Shown here piece after piece: positions 37,758-50,342 of a stretch of 64,000 bases of DNA. Both the position numbers and the translations under genes were made by a program. Under the pieces are notes generated by a model that made no database searches, had not been told where the DNA came from, and worked only from the letters and a program-made list of their open reading frames with translations. Origin of the DNA: Sipunculus nudus (lineage: Eukaryota; Annelida; Sipuncula; Golfingiida; Sipunculidae); the NCBI GenBank assembly GCA_026874595.1, contig CM049306.1, forward strand, positions 35,170,019 through 35,234,018, given 5' to 3'. How positions within the stretch are numbered: position 1 is the stretch's first letter; each line of letters starts with the position of its first letter.

Positions 37758-37972
37758 GGGGCAGATCCAGGATTAAGGAAAAGGGAAGGGGGGTCCAACC
37801 CAGGACGACTAATGACAAAGCCTAGAAAAAGGTCCCCAGGACCAGAAAAAGAGGGTCCAGCCCTCAAATATTGGTCTGAGACCCACATAAAAGGTCCGGC
37901 GGCTGATGAAAGGGGGGTCTGGACCCCATGCCCCTCCACCTTGGATCCTCTTCTGAATACTCTGGAGTATTA
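37758..37972 (+). mobile_element. candidate hAT-like MITE in WDR11 intron
   Basis: The left end, CAGGGGCAGATCCAGGATT (37758), starts a G-rich segment with GGGGTCCAACCC and GGGGGGTCTGGACCCC blocks. The sequence ends GGATCCTCTTCTGAATACTCTGG. The left-end core resembles CAGGGGCGGAT at 25969; the right end is eroded. No transposase. Confidence 0.5.
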
Positions 37973-39120
37973 TGTGATTTGTAGAAACAAATAAGCTTCA
38001 TGTTTTCCCTGTTCACTTATTTGATTATTATGTTTAAATGCAGAGATAAACAAAGGACTAAATGGATTATCATTTATCAACTAAATTTAATATATCATTA
38101 AAAGCAACAACACTTTAAAAACATACATAAAAACCATGGAACCAATAATCATGATTAAGTGGCCCATGGGCCATGAAACTCGAATGAATTTTGCATACAG
38201 GTGAGGCATGTATTTAATGATAATATTATTATGGGTAGTTGACAAGTGACTACGTGTATCCGCCATATCACAGAGACATAGGTAAAGTAAGTCATGGAAG
38301 CTTCCTGACATTACATGACTCCAAATTTGTGGCATCAGTGATGCCAATTAAACTCCTCCTATATGTGCAATTTTCACCAAAATTGATCTACAGATAAATA
38401 CACCATGCAAGATTTCAGGCAGAGACTCCAATTCACTACTGAGAAAAAATTTATCAATGTATTCTGTAAAAAAAAGAACAGCAGGTGGTGCCATCTGTCT
38501 GGTTTACAAAAAGGCTAAACATGCCAAAATTTCAGGCTGATACATCCATCCACTTCTAAGATATGAGCAATTTATACCTAAAGCAAACAGAGGGATGGAT
38601 GCCATGCAAAAACATTTGCAGATGGCGCCACTAGTCTTGAATATGAGATGGAGGTATCCAAGATGAATGGACATGCACAATTTCAGGCCGAAAGGGCAAA
38701 TCGCTCCTGAAAAAGGGTATAAATGTATTCTAAGAAAAGGCAAGGTAGGTGGTGCCACCTGTCTGGTCTATAAGAAAACTCTCCAAGATGGATGGACATG
38801 CCAAATATGAGACCAATACATTGAACAACTCCTGAAACAAGGGACCTATGGGTCACAACGCTCAGCTGTTATATATGATAAAAAAATATTATTTAGAAAT
38901 GAGGCACAGGCTGGTTTTGTGTGGTAATAAATATAAGCTGTATTATGAGTTGTTGTTGTTTAGCTTATGTATGATTTTGATAGTTCCTTTGGAGACAGGG
39001 AAGAGGATTGATTTCATTCATTTTATTAACAAATGGAGTACTATTGTCACACAGATTTTGACTTGGCCATATAACTTATAAGCAGAATATATAATATAAG
39101 GGTTTAACTATTAATTAAAA

Positions 39121-40806
39121 CTAGATGTGTTGGAATGACAAAAATGCCCCCGCCTGGGGCAAATTAGAAACATTTGTTAAATTTTGTAAATTTTTTTAAG
39201 TTCAGGAAGTGTTGTATGGTCAAAAGTAGGTCAACAAGGGCAAAATGCATACTCAATCTGTAAAGGGTCATTATCAAGCAACACACCAAAAATCAGGCCA
39301 GTATCTGCAGGCATTGTGAAAAAAAGTCCATATATGTGCATTTTTCATGAAAATTTGTCTTTCATGAAATTTTCTATGTTCAGGGTCTGTCATATGGTGA
39401 AAAATAGGTTAACTGGGACGAAACACGAACTCGATCTGTAAGTGGTCATTATGCGCCCACAGACCAAACATTAGGCCAGTATCTGTAAGCATTGCATTGC
39501 AAAACTAGAATATTAGCAAAAGTTGATAATCATTTATAAATTTAAATTGGAGAGGTATATACCATGTTTCATAACAATCCACCAAATGCTTCCTGAGAAA
39601 TAAGCTCCTAAGTTTTTTTCTATACTAAGCTCTGTGACCTTGAAAGTAGGTCAAGATCACCCATCTTTGAACTTGACCAAGATTTTGTAAATATAATGCA
39701 ATAGCACTGAAGAAATTAAGTTCCTGTGTTGAATACCTTTGGAGATATCCTGCACATAAGGCCAAAATTGAAAAAATCCGATAAAATTTCATTAAAAAAT
39801 CAGAAATTGCAGGTGGCGCAACCAAAATTGTGCAGCACATACAGACCATCAGTCCCAATGATCATAGTAAGTTTTGTGAAAATCCACACAATGGTTCCTG
39901 AGATATAAACTTCTGAGTGTTTTTCTATAATCAGCTCTAAAATGTAGAAAAATTGGTCAAGGTCACCCATCTTCGAACTTGACCGAGATTTTATCGATAT
40001 ACATCTTCACTGATGAAATAAAATTCCAACTATGAATCCTTTTAGAGATATCCCTCTCACAAGGTCTCACACAGACGCGGAACGGACGGATGGACGGACA
40101 GACACCGGACAGACAGATGGACAGACGGACAGCTTGGGTGATGACATTAGCCCATCAGCCTATGAGCTGAGGGATAAAAACGGCTGTACATGTGTATTTG
40201 TCATGAAAATTTCTATTTTTCATGAATTTTTCTAAGTTTAGGAGCCGTAAAACGGTCAAAAGAAGGTCAACCGGGACAAAACACAAACTGGATCTGTAAC
40301 TGGTTATTATCTGGCCACACACCAAAAATCAGGCCAATATCTGCAGGCATTGCGAAAAAAATTCCGTACATGTGTATTTGTCATGAAAATTTCTATTTTT
40401 CATGAAATGTTCTAAGTTTAGGAGCCGTAAAACGGTCAAAAGAAGGTCAACCGGGACAAAACACAAACTGGATCTGTAACTGGTTATTATCTGGCCACAC
40501 ACCAAAAATCAGGCCAATATCTGCAGGCATTGCGAAAAAAATTCCGTACATGTGTATTTGTCATGAAAATTTCTATTTTTCATGAAATTTTCTAAGTTTA
40601 GGTGCCGTAAAATGGTCAAAAGAAGGTCAATCGGGATAAAAGGCGAACTCGATCTGTAACTGGTCATTATCTGCCAACACACCAAAAATCAGGCCAATAT
40701 CTGCAGGCATTGTGAAAAAAAGTCCGTACAACTGTTTGATTTCGGAATGACGGAATGACGGACATGGGTAAAACTATATGCCCCGGCCACTTTGTGGCGG
40801 GGGCAT
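39121..40806 (+). mobile_element. family A element, copy 2, split by B'
   Basis: The left part (39121-39504) has the CTAGATGTGT end, GCCCCCGCCTGGGGCA and two monomers. The right part (40176-40806) has three monomers of exactly 180 bp and the hairpin end ATGCCCCGGCCACTTTGTGG then CGGGGGCAT. Two neighbouring monomers (40197-40376 and 40377-40556) differ at only about two or three positions, so the array expanded recently. The B' insertion lies in the CAGGCATTGC region of a monomer. Confidence 0.8.
39505..40175 (+). mobile_element. family B' element (670 bp) inside family A
   Basis: The left end is CTAGAATATTAGCAAAAGTTG. The core shares GGAGAGGTATATACCATGTT, CTCCTGAGAAATAAGCT and GGTCAAGGTCACCCATCTTCG with B at 49968-55575. 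The right end has GGACGGATGGACGGACAGAC and AGCCCATCAGCCTATGAGCT then GAGGGATA, an imperfect hairpin, followed by AAAAA. It is non-coding. Confidence 0.75.
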
Positions 40807-43143
40807 AAAAAATTACAAATATTGTCCCAAACATATTTTTATTAAAAATAATAAGAGAACTATATGATTTTTTAAAATGAAATATAACTGAAATGATTAT
40901 TAAAATAATATTAAAGAATATATTCATGAATGCATTCATGAATACATTTTGAAAGTATTTGCACTGGTATTCATATACTTTCATTTTTACCTGAATTCAC
41001 ATTCTTTATACAAGAAATTTTATAATGGAGTACATATTCATATTCGTATTTAAATACAATTACATAGTATTTGCACCATGTCGGGTATTTATTCAGTTTT
41101 CACCAAACAACGATGTTGAGAATCCAGAATATACAAAATTCACACATTTAAATAATGATCATAAGTACCTGGTTTTATGGCTTTTATATATATTAAAAAA
41201 AATAACTGTAATAAATTCATTTTGGACTAATTTCACATCAATGTACACACTAGACACAGTAGGAATCTAGATTAATATTATCAACTGCATCTTTGTCTAT
41301 CATTAATTTCCATCATATGATCCCTAATGATTAGTAATGAATGATATGATTTACTTCTTTATCATTAAAATTGAACTGAAAAATACCATAGGTGACTGCA
41401 TGGTGTTATTTGGAATACATGACATTCTATCCATCGATACAAGATTCTTATATCATCAGTAACTGCAAGTTAATTTCCTGTTATTATAAACTAACAAATT
41501 CCTTTTCTATTTTTCTTTAATTTTTTATTAAAAACCAATAAAAATTTATTAATTTATTGTTTATTGTTATGTAGTTGGTTAAAACTACTAGATGAGTTGG
41601 GTTGGACACCTCGATCAACTGTGGCTGGCCATAAGCTGCCTGGATTCCCCTGTATGCCTCGCCTCAAGCATGCATAATTTGCTGAAAGTTCAACGAGGTC
41701 AACATACAGGTGACTCAAGAGGGGCTGGAGAGAGCCAAAGTCTGACAGGGTCTCATAAAAACATTAATAAAAGCTACGATTTTTGGCCAATTTCTTTCAG
41801 CTTTCTAAACTTAAAAGCTGAAATCCTTATGTGTGCATGAAATGAAAATTATATCAACAGTGCTCACAGGAAACAAACGTGCCATGGTCAAATTTGGGCA
41901 AAATTTAAGTTACTAATTTTACATTTATACAAATAACTTATAAAATTTGAAAAATTCATAACTAATGTTGGGTATTCAATTGAATCTTGATTAAATAATG
42001 TTACATCCCTGACAAAAATCTCTAGCTTCAGCAATCCCCTTGTTAAGGGAGTAAATATATTTTTTGATTTTTTACAAAGTGCATTATAACTTAAAACAAT
42101 TACGCAATACTGACATCATTCTGGCATGTGCATAGTGAATGAAAAATATGTATATTATTTATGATTAAAGTCAGATCAGTGGTTTTGATATTAGGCAGTC
42201 TTGAAGTGTAACAATGGGTTTTTAATGGAAAAATGAAGTTTTTCATTAATATCTTGAAGGTATTAAGTCCTAGTGACCAAATTCTTTGCATGGTAGGGGA
42301 TTTTGGAGACATCTAGCTGTATGCTGAATTTAAGGAACTAAGAGCTGAAGCTGGGGAGCTGAGCTCTTGCAAACTGCATAACACTAGCTTGATGTAAACA
42401 ATATGTTACATGGTGCTTGAAAACTTGAATAAAATCTACAGTTTTTGATCAACTGGTTTCAAATTTTTGGTGTTAACAGTTGAAAAGGTAACAAAAACAT
42501 GCTGTGAAAATTAAATCAACAGTACTTACAGGAAGAAAACGTGCCATGGTCAAAGTTGGGCAAAATTTAAGGTACCAATTTTTTATTTTTATTAATATTT
42601 TAAAAAATTTAAAAGATTTTCATCTAATTTTGGGTATACAATTTAATTTTGATTAATTAAAGTTATATTACGGGAAAAAAGGTCCATAGCTTTAACATGT
42701 TTTGTGTTAAGTGATCAATTATCTTTCCTGATTTTTTACAAAATGCATTATGTTTGGGTCCATAACTTTTTTAAATTATATAATACAGACATAGTTTCTT
42801 GAATGTACATAGGAACTATATAGAGGAATATTTATGGTAAGTATGAGGAAAAACAGATGAGTGGTTTTGATATTAGGCAGTCCTGAAGTGTGAAAATAGG
42901 TTTTTAATAAAAAAAATTGAGGTTTTTCCTTAATTTCTCAAAGGAACGAAGTCCAAAAGACCCAGTTTTCGGTTTGGTAGGAGATCTTTGGGACATCTAA
43001 CATTATGCCGAATTTTGGATTCCTAGGACTTACGGTTTCAAAACGTGCCACATCTACGGACGGACGGACGGACAGACGGACGGACGGACGGACAATGGAC
43101 CACAACTATAGCTCAGATGACTTATAGTCAGCTGAGCTAAAAA

Positions 43144-43600
43144 TGAACATTTTTCACCGAAAGAGCGACTTGAAAATGATATTTGATGGCACCACCAGGA
43201 TTAAGTATGAGATGAAAGTATCCAAGATCTATGGACATGCACAATTTCAGGCCAATACAGCTCATTATTCCTGAGAAAAGGGCATTCATTTATTCTGAGT
43301 AAACGGGAAGGTCTGTTGCACCACCTCTCTGGTCAACAAGAAAACTCTCCAAGATGGATGTGCATGCCAAATTTCAGACCCATACACTGAACCACTCCTG
43401 AGCAATTTTTCACCTAATAAAAATGTGCGATTGATGCCACATGAAAATGATTGCAGATGCCACCACAAGTCTTGAATAGGAGATGTAGGTATCAAAGATA
43501 CATGGACAAGCAAAATTTCAGTTCAATACATTAAATCCAATCCTAAAATATGGGTTGTTATCAAAAAGACACCTATAATCATACTGTACAAGGACTGCAG
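43144..43600 (+). repeat. right-hand tandem units of family C
   Basis: After D' ends, family C resumes with units containing TATCCAAGATCTATGGACATG, ACTCTCCAAGATGGATG and GATGCCACATGAAAATGATT. These correspond to the left-hand units at 38560-38840. Confidence 0.7.
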
Positions 43601-44143
43601 GTGGCACCACCAGTCTTTGTTAGGCACAACTACATAGGTGAGCAAATAACGATGCCAGGTGTCTGAAAGATCGGTCCAAGGGTCTCAGAGGAGTTCTCAG
43701 GAAACCAAAGGCGCACAGGCGGAATCCCGGTAAAAAACATAATAGCTGCAAAACTCTGTTTTGGCAGATATAATTACTGAGGTTATAATGTATAATTTAA
43801 GGCTAATTCATGTTCCCAAAGATATTTACCCAGGACCTCGCTGGATGTTAAGCTAGAAGATTCTAAGTCTAATGTTTATGATTTATGCCCTGTTATTGAC
43901 AAACCAGACAGATGGACAAAGTGTGATTGCTATAGCTCAGATGACTTTCAGTCAGCTGAGCTAAAAAACTGTGCATTCAAATGTTTTAAGGCCAAAGAGG
44001 CAGATTTCTTGTTTTATTGCATTGCGGAGACAGCATGAAAATGTATAAATCTGTAGCACTCCCCTACAAAATTAATACATACGGAGTGATATGTAAAAAT
44101 ATGAGTAGTCAGTATTATAAGCTGATTATGTATGAAAGGATAC

Positions 44144-44288
44144 AAGTTTCCTCATTTTTTTCTATGAGACCAAACTCCAGGCAGGACTGTACAAACAGTG
44201 CAGCCCTGTCAAACTGTCTCATACTGTACAGCATCTCCACAGCCCTGATGAACTGTCCCAGGGACAACATGACCAGAACAGCCTTACT
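44144..44288 (-). CDS. WDR11: WDR11 exon (145 bp)
   Basis: The acceptor is TTGTTTACAG, the first codons are AGT AAG GCT (SKA), and the donor follows ...GAA ACT T at GTATCC. It encodes a two-helix solenoid segment with VLVMLSLGQF, AVEMLYSMRQFDRAALFVQS and CLEFGLI. The sequence is strongly conserved with vertebrate WDR11. It ends in phase 1, matching the TG start of the last exon. Confidence 0.92.
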
Positions 44289-45057
44289 CTGTAAACAAGA
44301 AAACAATAACATATTAGTACAAAACAAGACTGGAGTAAAGACCAAGACTTGGCCCTGTTATGCCCAGTCCCTTAAAATAACAGCCTTGTGGTGAAACTGG
44401 TTTTTTTTTGTCTGATTTTGGTAGCTGACATCCTTTCATAGGTGTCAATCTTTGGTAACCTTTTCACAGCAATCACTTTAATAGTTCTTGAGATAATGTG
44501 CATGAAATTAATTCAAAGATTGTTGGCTGATGGCCATACTAAATTTTTGACAGGTCTGAAATTCGATAGGGTGGTAATCTTTGGAAAAATTTTCACAGCA
44601 ATCATATGAAAGTTCTTGAGATGATGTGTGTGAAAACAATATGGCATCCTAGTAGGCATATGATATTCGTGACAGGTCTGAAATTCACATGTGCACATCC
44701 TCATATTTGTCAATCTTCTGTACAATATCGATAATCTTTTAAAAAATGATTTTACTATCAAAAGTATCATTGGATTCTAAGTAAGCTGCCCCCCCCCTCC
44801 ACCCAACTTAAAAATGTAAAAAATAAGACTTATCAAATCAACCTCTATAATATACATAAGCGTGATATGCCAACTAAATCAACAACTCACTATATAGGTG
44901 AACCTGTCTGATAGACTGCCTGTCTAATAAGACCATCTGTCAATTCCATACTTGAGTTAACTGAAAGCATATATGACCACTTGTGAATTAACACCATGTT
45001 GTCCTATGGGTGGTCTAATTACACAGGGATCACAGGTTGTATATATTAACCTCTGAC
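44289..45057 (-). other. WDR11: WDR11 intron (769 bp) with a ~129-bp duplication
   Basis: Two degenerate tandem copies lie at about 44440-44700, each with TCAATCTTTGGTAACC, TTTTCACAGCAATCA and GTTCTTGAGAT.ATGTG.TGAAA blocks, ~129 bp apart. The donor is AAG|GTCAGA. Confidence 0.8.
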
Positions 45058-45138
45058 CTTTTGATTGACTTGAGTGGAGCTGAGGTGATCCGTCCATCTC
45101 TTCAACACTTCAGCACACTCGCTGAAGTCTAGTGTGGC
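45058..45138 (-). CDS. WDR11: WDR11 exon (81 bp, 27 codons)
   Basis: The acceptor is TGTTCACAG and the exon is in phase 0 at both ends. It encodes ATLDFSECAEVLKRWTDHLS and then STQVNQK. The CAEVLKRW..HL..QVNQK pattern is a hallmark of WDR11, and joins directly to SKA in the next exon to give the conserved QVNQKSKA. The donor is AAG|GTCAGA (less common +3 to +6 bases). Confidence 0.92.
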
Positions 45139-45221
45139 CTGTGAACAGATAAACCTTTACACATCACAGCATAAACTAAAAACACATAATATATACATAC
45201 TCTCCATAGCTGTGACTTAGT

Positions 45222-45797
45222 GAAGCATCCCTGGCAAAAACCCCCTGAATTTGAAAGCAAACATTAAGCTTTTTAAATTAGACCCCATAAAGTACATATC
45301 AATTATAAACCTGGTACAGAGGTCATTCTTATGGTATATGTACTTACAATATTAATTTTCATATGAAATTTTAACATTTTTGAAACTTTTATATCATCAA
45401 ATTAATTGACAATATCTCAAAACCATTTTTTTTAATTTCCTCTACCATGTTTCTTTCATTTCTAAAAATGAAATTAAGTTTTTAATAGAATCAAAATTTA
45501 AAAGGTCAATTTGAAGTTAGAAAGAAACATGATGCAGGGAAACAAATGGTTTTGAGATAGTCATGTAGTTTGATATTAGACCATCAAAAAGTGTTTTGCT
45601 GTTACTGGTTGCTTAAACTTTTCAAAAATGTTAAAATTTCATAGGAAATTGAATATGAATTTCATAAATACATATACCACTAAAAAGATCTCTGTACCAC
45701 ATTTCAAATGATAAATACTTTTTGGGGTCTAATGTGCATTTGAGACAGCCTTTAAATAGATTTTAAATTTAGGGGGTTTTGCCAGCGATGCTACCTT
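45222..45797. repeat. long imperfect inverted repeat (~0.57 kb)
   Basis: The left end, AGCATCCCTGGCAAAAACCC, is the reverse complement of the right end, GGGTTTTGCCAGCGATGCT. The pairing continues inward: GACCCCATAAAGTACAT against ATACTTTTTGGGGTC, CAGAGGTCATTCTTATGGTA against ACCACTAAAAAGATCTCTG, and ATGTTTCTTTC against GAAAGAAACAT. Each arm is ~240-280 bp with a short centre near 45465-45485. It is a foldback/MITE-type element inside a WDR11 intron, and the pre-mRNA could form a long double-stranded hairpin. Confidence 0.85.
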
Positions 45798-46402
45798 TTA
45801 AAAGCAGTTTGAAACCATATTTTTAATGCAAACACGTTTGCATAACATCCCATGCACATAAGGACCGCCCACATGGCGGAAGCCTGCATTCCCGAAAAAT
45901 GCATATTTCTAGTTAACATTTATGACCTTTATGTTAATGGCCATGACCTTCATTTACCTTTCATTGTCATAGCCACTCCCTTGCATGTACCCTACACATA
46001 ACAACATGGAGTAAATATGAAAATTGCTAATAAAGGTATCAAAATTAACTTTCAGGTGATTTTAAAGTGTTAACGTGTGCAAAAACATGTAAATTTGTAT
46101 CTCAAGTTACCTCTTCAAGATACTTGTATAACCAGATATCAGGGATGATATTTAAAGTGACATGAACAGAAATTCTTTCAGTCATTTAAATCTCACTCAG
46201 TCACCTTAAATCCCTACATAAATGATGATTTGAAATAAAGTAACACAATGACTGTATATGTATAATTTATTATGATAAAAATCTATTTTTCTGTTTTAAT
46301 CAGACTGTGATGGATGTGATCTGGGGCATGGCACAGAGACCTCTGGTGGTGAATCTGTGAACTATCTCACTGGGATAGATTTACTACTGTGACGAATCTT
46401 AC

Positions 46403-46500
46403 CTTGGCCAGCCAGGCAGCTTTGTACCAGTGTCCATAGGTCTGTAGGTACCGACACGCATCCATTCCTTTATCAATGAGACACAACAGCTGGACCCCCT
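46403..46500 (-). CDS. WDR11: WDR11 exon (98 bp)
   Basis: The exon begins AG after TGTTATAG and completes a Glu codon from the previous exon. It encodes GVQLLCLIDKGMDACRYLQT and then YGHWYKAAWLAK, ending at AAG|GTAAGA, a good donor. A second possible acceptor two bases downstream would break the frame, so the one chosen is fixed by phase. The GVQLLCLIDK..DACRYLQTYG..W.AAWLAK pattern is near identical to vertebrate WDR11. Confidence 0.94.
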
Positions 46501-49500
46501 CTATAACACAGTAATAATTACATGAAAGACAAGAGTTTAATTATATTAAAGCATAAATATCATGTACATTTGCATCAACTGGTCCAGAGGGTCACCAAAA
46601 CAGATGAGCCAATGACTGTACATATTCTAATACTATCTGGCAAATCATTCTAGGTACTGGCAGCATGCTAGGAAAATTGTTTAACGCCATATGTATTGTG
46701 AGCATTAGAAGATTGGACAGCTCTGCCCAGAGAATATTCCACAAACACCTGATGCTAGTACAGGGGATAAATGCTGAAGTAAGGCCAAAAATAAGGTATG
46801 GTTCTCAGGCAATTTTTTTCATAAACTAGTCCGGGCGGGCAGTTTTTTATTACCTTTTTTGTATGTTTCAATAACAATGTCATTTGATCAGGGAAACGCA
46901 TGATAATAACACAATTTTTTTTCTAAACAGGTAAAAGCACTCTAAATATAAGAAAACTTATAAAAATTGTATTATTTTATATTCTTGAAAGATGAAAATC
47001 AAAAAAGAAATTTTGATCCAGGGGTAAAAATTGACGCAGGCAGTGCCTGAAAACCATACCTTTTGTTTTTTTTGGTCTAAAAAGAAAATATTTGTAAACA
47101 TCATATCTTTACTCTTGGTTATTTACTTCTGGAATGTGAGTTTGTATTTGGACTAATTTTGTCCAATAAAACTGATACACCTTAAAATCTAGCATCACTT
47201 AAGATTAAGCATGGAGACCTGCTCCATGATAAAGAAGACCCAAAACAGATAGATGCCACACAAAAATGATTGTAGGTGGTGCCACATTTCTTTGATAGGC
47301 CTCTTCAATTCAATGTGCAAGTTCATGATGGTACAGGGGTCTCTCATATTGTATAATTTATTTACCAAAATGAAGCAACAGAAAAAGTTATAGCCATAGC
47401 CGATGTGGATCTGTTTACAGCCCTTGTGACCAAAGGAACTAGTATTTGCAAGACATAAAAACAGGGCTTTCAACAAGAAGAAAAACTTTTGAGTGTGGGA
47501 TGCCCTGGCCAAAATTTTGAAGAGTCTTATGGGATTTCGGAGCATCTTGAGGGGATAGCATCTGTATCATATTTTGAGTGTTATGTAAATTTAGACAATT
47601 GTTCAAACTTTCTTATGTCATTATATCATATCATTATATGATTATATATCTTGCCATTGTATGTGTATTCGATTACAGAGGTATGTAAGAGTCAGTTGCC
47701 AGCGCAGCGTGTACACAGTGGACTGGTAGTCAACATTAGTCAGTGTCTGCTACAAGAGTCATTCTCCCCACATTCCTGTTAAACAGAAGCTTGCCATAAC
47801 CCAAATCAATCTGTATTAGGTATTTTTCTGGTAGAGAAAACCATCATTGGATATATTATGCTAAACAGCATAATAGAAACTATATGCCATGCAACAGGTA
47901 TCATTTTACTAGTACTGGTAATTATGAGACAGGGGAGTGATCCTGCTTCTTGTGTATAAGGTACAAGTTATACATCAAAGGATCACCAGGTACAAGCTGT
48001 ACATTACAGTCAGCATAATACCATTGTATAACAATGGGTGGTTATTAAGATATTACATATCATCTCTGTGATCATTAGTTACTGTCTGATTTTAATAAAG
48101 TCAACAGACATCTTTGTAACTGGAGAGTCGTCAAAGATCACACTGACACAGGTGCTCAGGTGTGCTCTACCTGAGACTAACCAGAAGAGTGAAAGTGTTG
48201 AAATATTATACCTTATCCCTTTGATCATCATATGTTATCTGATATTATTATCAATACATGCTTTATTAGCTTATATATGAATTGAAGGATTTTTTTTGTC
48301 TAACGTATACAATAAAATTCTTATAAGATGATGACTTAATTGTACACAATCTCGCCTTTCATGGGCACCCCCCTTCCCCCCACATTTTTAGCTCAGCTGA
48401 CTTTCAGTCATGCTGAGCTATAGCGATCACTCTTTGTCCGTAGTCCATCTGTCTGTCTGTTAACCTGGCACAAATCGTAACCGCTGGACTTAGAATCTTG
48501 TAACTTGACATTCTGAGAGGTCGATGAAAAATCTTCTTGGAAACCAGAAATTAGGTCTCTGTTACCCATATCCTTTGAGCTATTGGGCCCCAAAGTACCC
48601 CCCCCCCAGAATAGTCAAAAATTTCATACAAAAACTTCAAAATCTCATTAACTACATCACTGATTGTCATGATTTTTGGCATACATATTGATCATGAGAT
48701 GTTTCATCAGTTTCTGCAGACTGGTGGCGCCACCTTTAATTTTCAATCTTTTATGAATTGTTTTCTCTATTTTTAGACCTTGAAATGTGAACATCTGTTA
48801 ACAGGGCACAAATCATAAAGACTGGACCTAGAATCTTCATTCTTGACACACAGGGAGACCTATGAAAAGTCTCCATGGCAACCTAAAATTAGGTCTCTGT
48901 TACCCATATCCTTTGAGCTGTGGGGCTCCCAATTACCCCCCAGAATAATGGAAAATTTGATAAAAAAAGTGCAACATCTCAATAACTACAACACGGATGG
49001 TCATGATTTTTGGCATTCATATTGATGAAGAGTTGTTCCATCAGTTCCTGCAGACTGGTGGCGCCACCTGTATTTTTATAAATTTTTATGAATTTTTTCT
49101 CATTTTTTGAGACCTTTAGGGAAGTAGTTATCTGTCAACAGGGTACAAATTGTAACGACTGGACCTAGAATCTTCATTCTTGACACACAGGGAGACCCAT
49201 GAAAAGTCTCCATGGAAACCTGAAATAAGGTCTATGTTACCCATATCCTTTGAGCTATGGCACTCCAAAGTACAGCTCGGAATAATGGAAAATTTGATAC
49301 AAAATCTGAAGTATCTGAACAACTAATGCAGAGATCGCCATAATTGTTTGCATGGATAATGATCATGGAATTTTTCATCAGTTTCTGCAGACTGGTGGCA
49401 TCACCTATATTTGTTCGGGTTTTTTTACGAATTTTTTTCTCTACTTTTGCGACCTTTAAAGATATGAACATCTGTTAACAGGGCACAAATCGTATAGACT

Positions 49501-50342
49501 GGACCTAGAATCTTCATTCTTGACACACAAGGAGACCCATGAGATGTCTCCATGGAAAACTGATATTAGGTCTCTGTTACCCATATCCTTTAAGCTGTAT
49601 GGCCCTAAAATACCTCTAAGAATAATGAAAAATTTGATACAAAAACTGCAGTATCTCGATAACTACGACACTGATGGTCATGATTTTTGGCATACATATT
49701 GATCATGAGGTGTTCCATCAGTTTCTGTAGACTGGGAGCACCACCTCTATTTTTTCAAATTTTTATGAATTTTTTTCTCTATTTTTGAGACCTTTAAAGA
49801 TGTGGTTATCAGTCAACAGGGTACAAATCGTAACAACTGGACCTAGAATCTTCATTCTTGTTGTGCAAGGAGGCCCATGAAAAGTGTCTGTGGAAACCTG
49901 AAGTCAGGTCTCTGTTTCCCATATCCTTCAAGCTTTAGGACTCTGAAGTATCCCTCAGAATAATAAACTAGAATATCAGCAGAAGCTGACAAAAGCCCTC
50001 AGCCAAAAGAACAGTGTTTAGAGGTGGTAACAGTAACAAGTACTAAATATCTGTTCTCACATGGATGTATATCTGTACATGTCTCAGTTATAAATTTAAA
50101 ATGGAGAGGTATGTACCATGATTCATAACAATCCACCAAATGCTTCCTGAAAAATAAGCTTCTAAGTTTTATTCTATTATAAGCTCTGTGACCTTGAAAA
50201 GTTTGTCAAGGTTACCTATCTTTGAACATGAACGAGATTTTTGTCGATATACATCTTCACCAAAGAAATAAAATTCCTATTGTGAATCCTTTTAGAGATA
50301 TCCCGCTCACAAGGCCAAAGTTGAAAAATCCAAGAAAAATTC

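Larger units (their letters stand above)
38836..43139 (+). mobile_element. family D' element inside family C
   Basis: The left end is AACAAGGGACCTATGGGTCA then CAACGCTCAGCTG. The right end is a CGGACGGACGGACAGACGGA tract, then the hairpin AGCTCAGATGACttataGTCAGCTGAGCTA. The right ~1.3 kb (about 41830-43139) is homologous along its length to 53590-54900 (constant offset ~11,756), including the CGTGCCATGGTCAAAGTTGG and AGTGGTTTTGATATTAGGCA blocks, each present twice in the element. The left interior differs from that of D at 50343. It hosts a family A copy at 39121-40806. Confidence 0.75.
38156..43963 (+). mobile_element. family C element, host of a four-layer nest
   Basis: The left end is AAGTGGCCCATGGGCCATGAAACTCG. 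The right end is a degenerate GACA tract and the hairpin AGCTCAGATGACtttcaGTCAGCTGAGCTA, followed by AAAAA. The core has degenerate tandem units (~240 bp) with AGGTGGTGCCACCTGTCTGG, CCAAGATGGATGGACATGCC and ATTTCAGGCC blocks. It is split: the left part stops at CTCCTGAAA (38837) and the right part resumes at 43140 with AAAATGAACATTTTTCACC, the expected continuation, because element D' was inserted between. Confidence 0.75.
35131..44143 (-). other. WDR11: WDR11 last intron (9.0 kb), element-rich
   Basis: The intron has donor GTATCC and acceptor TTAAG. It contains a complete family A element (35681-37219), a hAT-like element (37758-37972) and the four-layer nest of families C, D', A and B' (38156-43963). 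Almost all of its length is explained by inserted repeats. Confidence 0.8.

Noticed and set aside
43104-43139. Palindrome AGCTCAGATGACttataGTCAGCTGAGCT as a transcription terminator
   Set aside because: It recurs at the right ends of D, D', C and the mini-D copy, so it is an element terminus.
46494-46502. Alternative acceptor two bases downstream (TAGAG|GGGG) for the WDR11 exon
   Set aside because: It would lose the Glu completed across the junction and shift the frame; the upstream acceptor keeps the conserved sequence.
48038-48280. 80-codon plus frame with hydrophobic segments
   Set aside because: Its composition is AT-driven (Ile, Leu, Tyr), it lies inside a WDR11 intron antisense to the gene, and no homologue is recognised.
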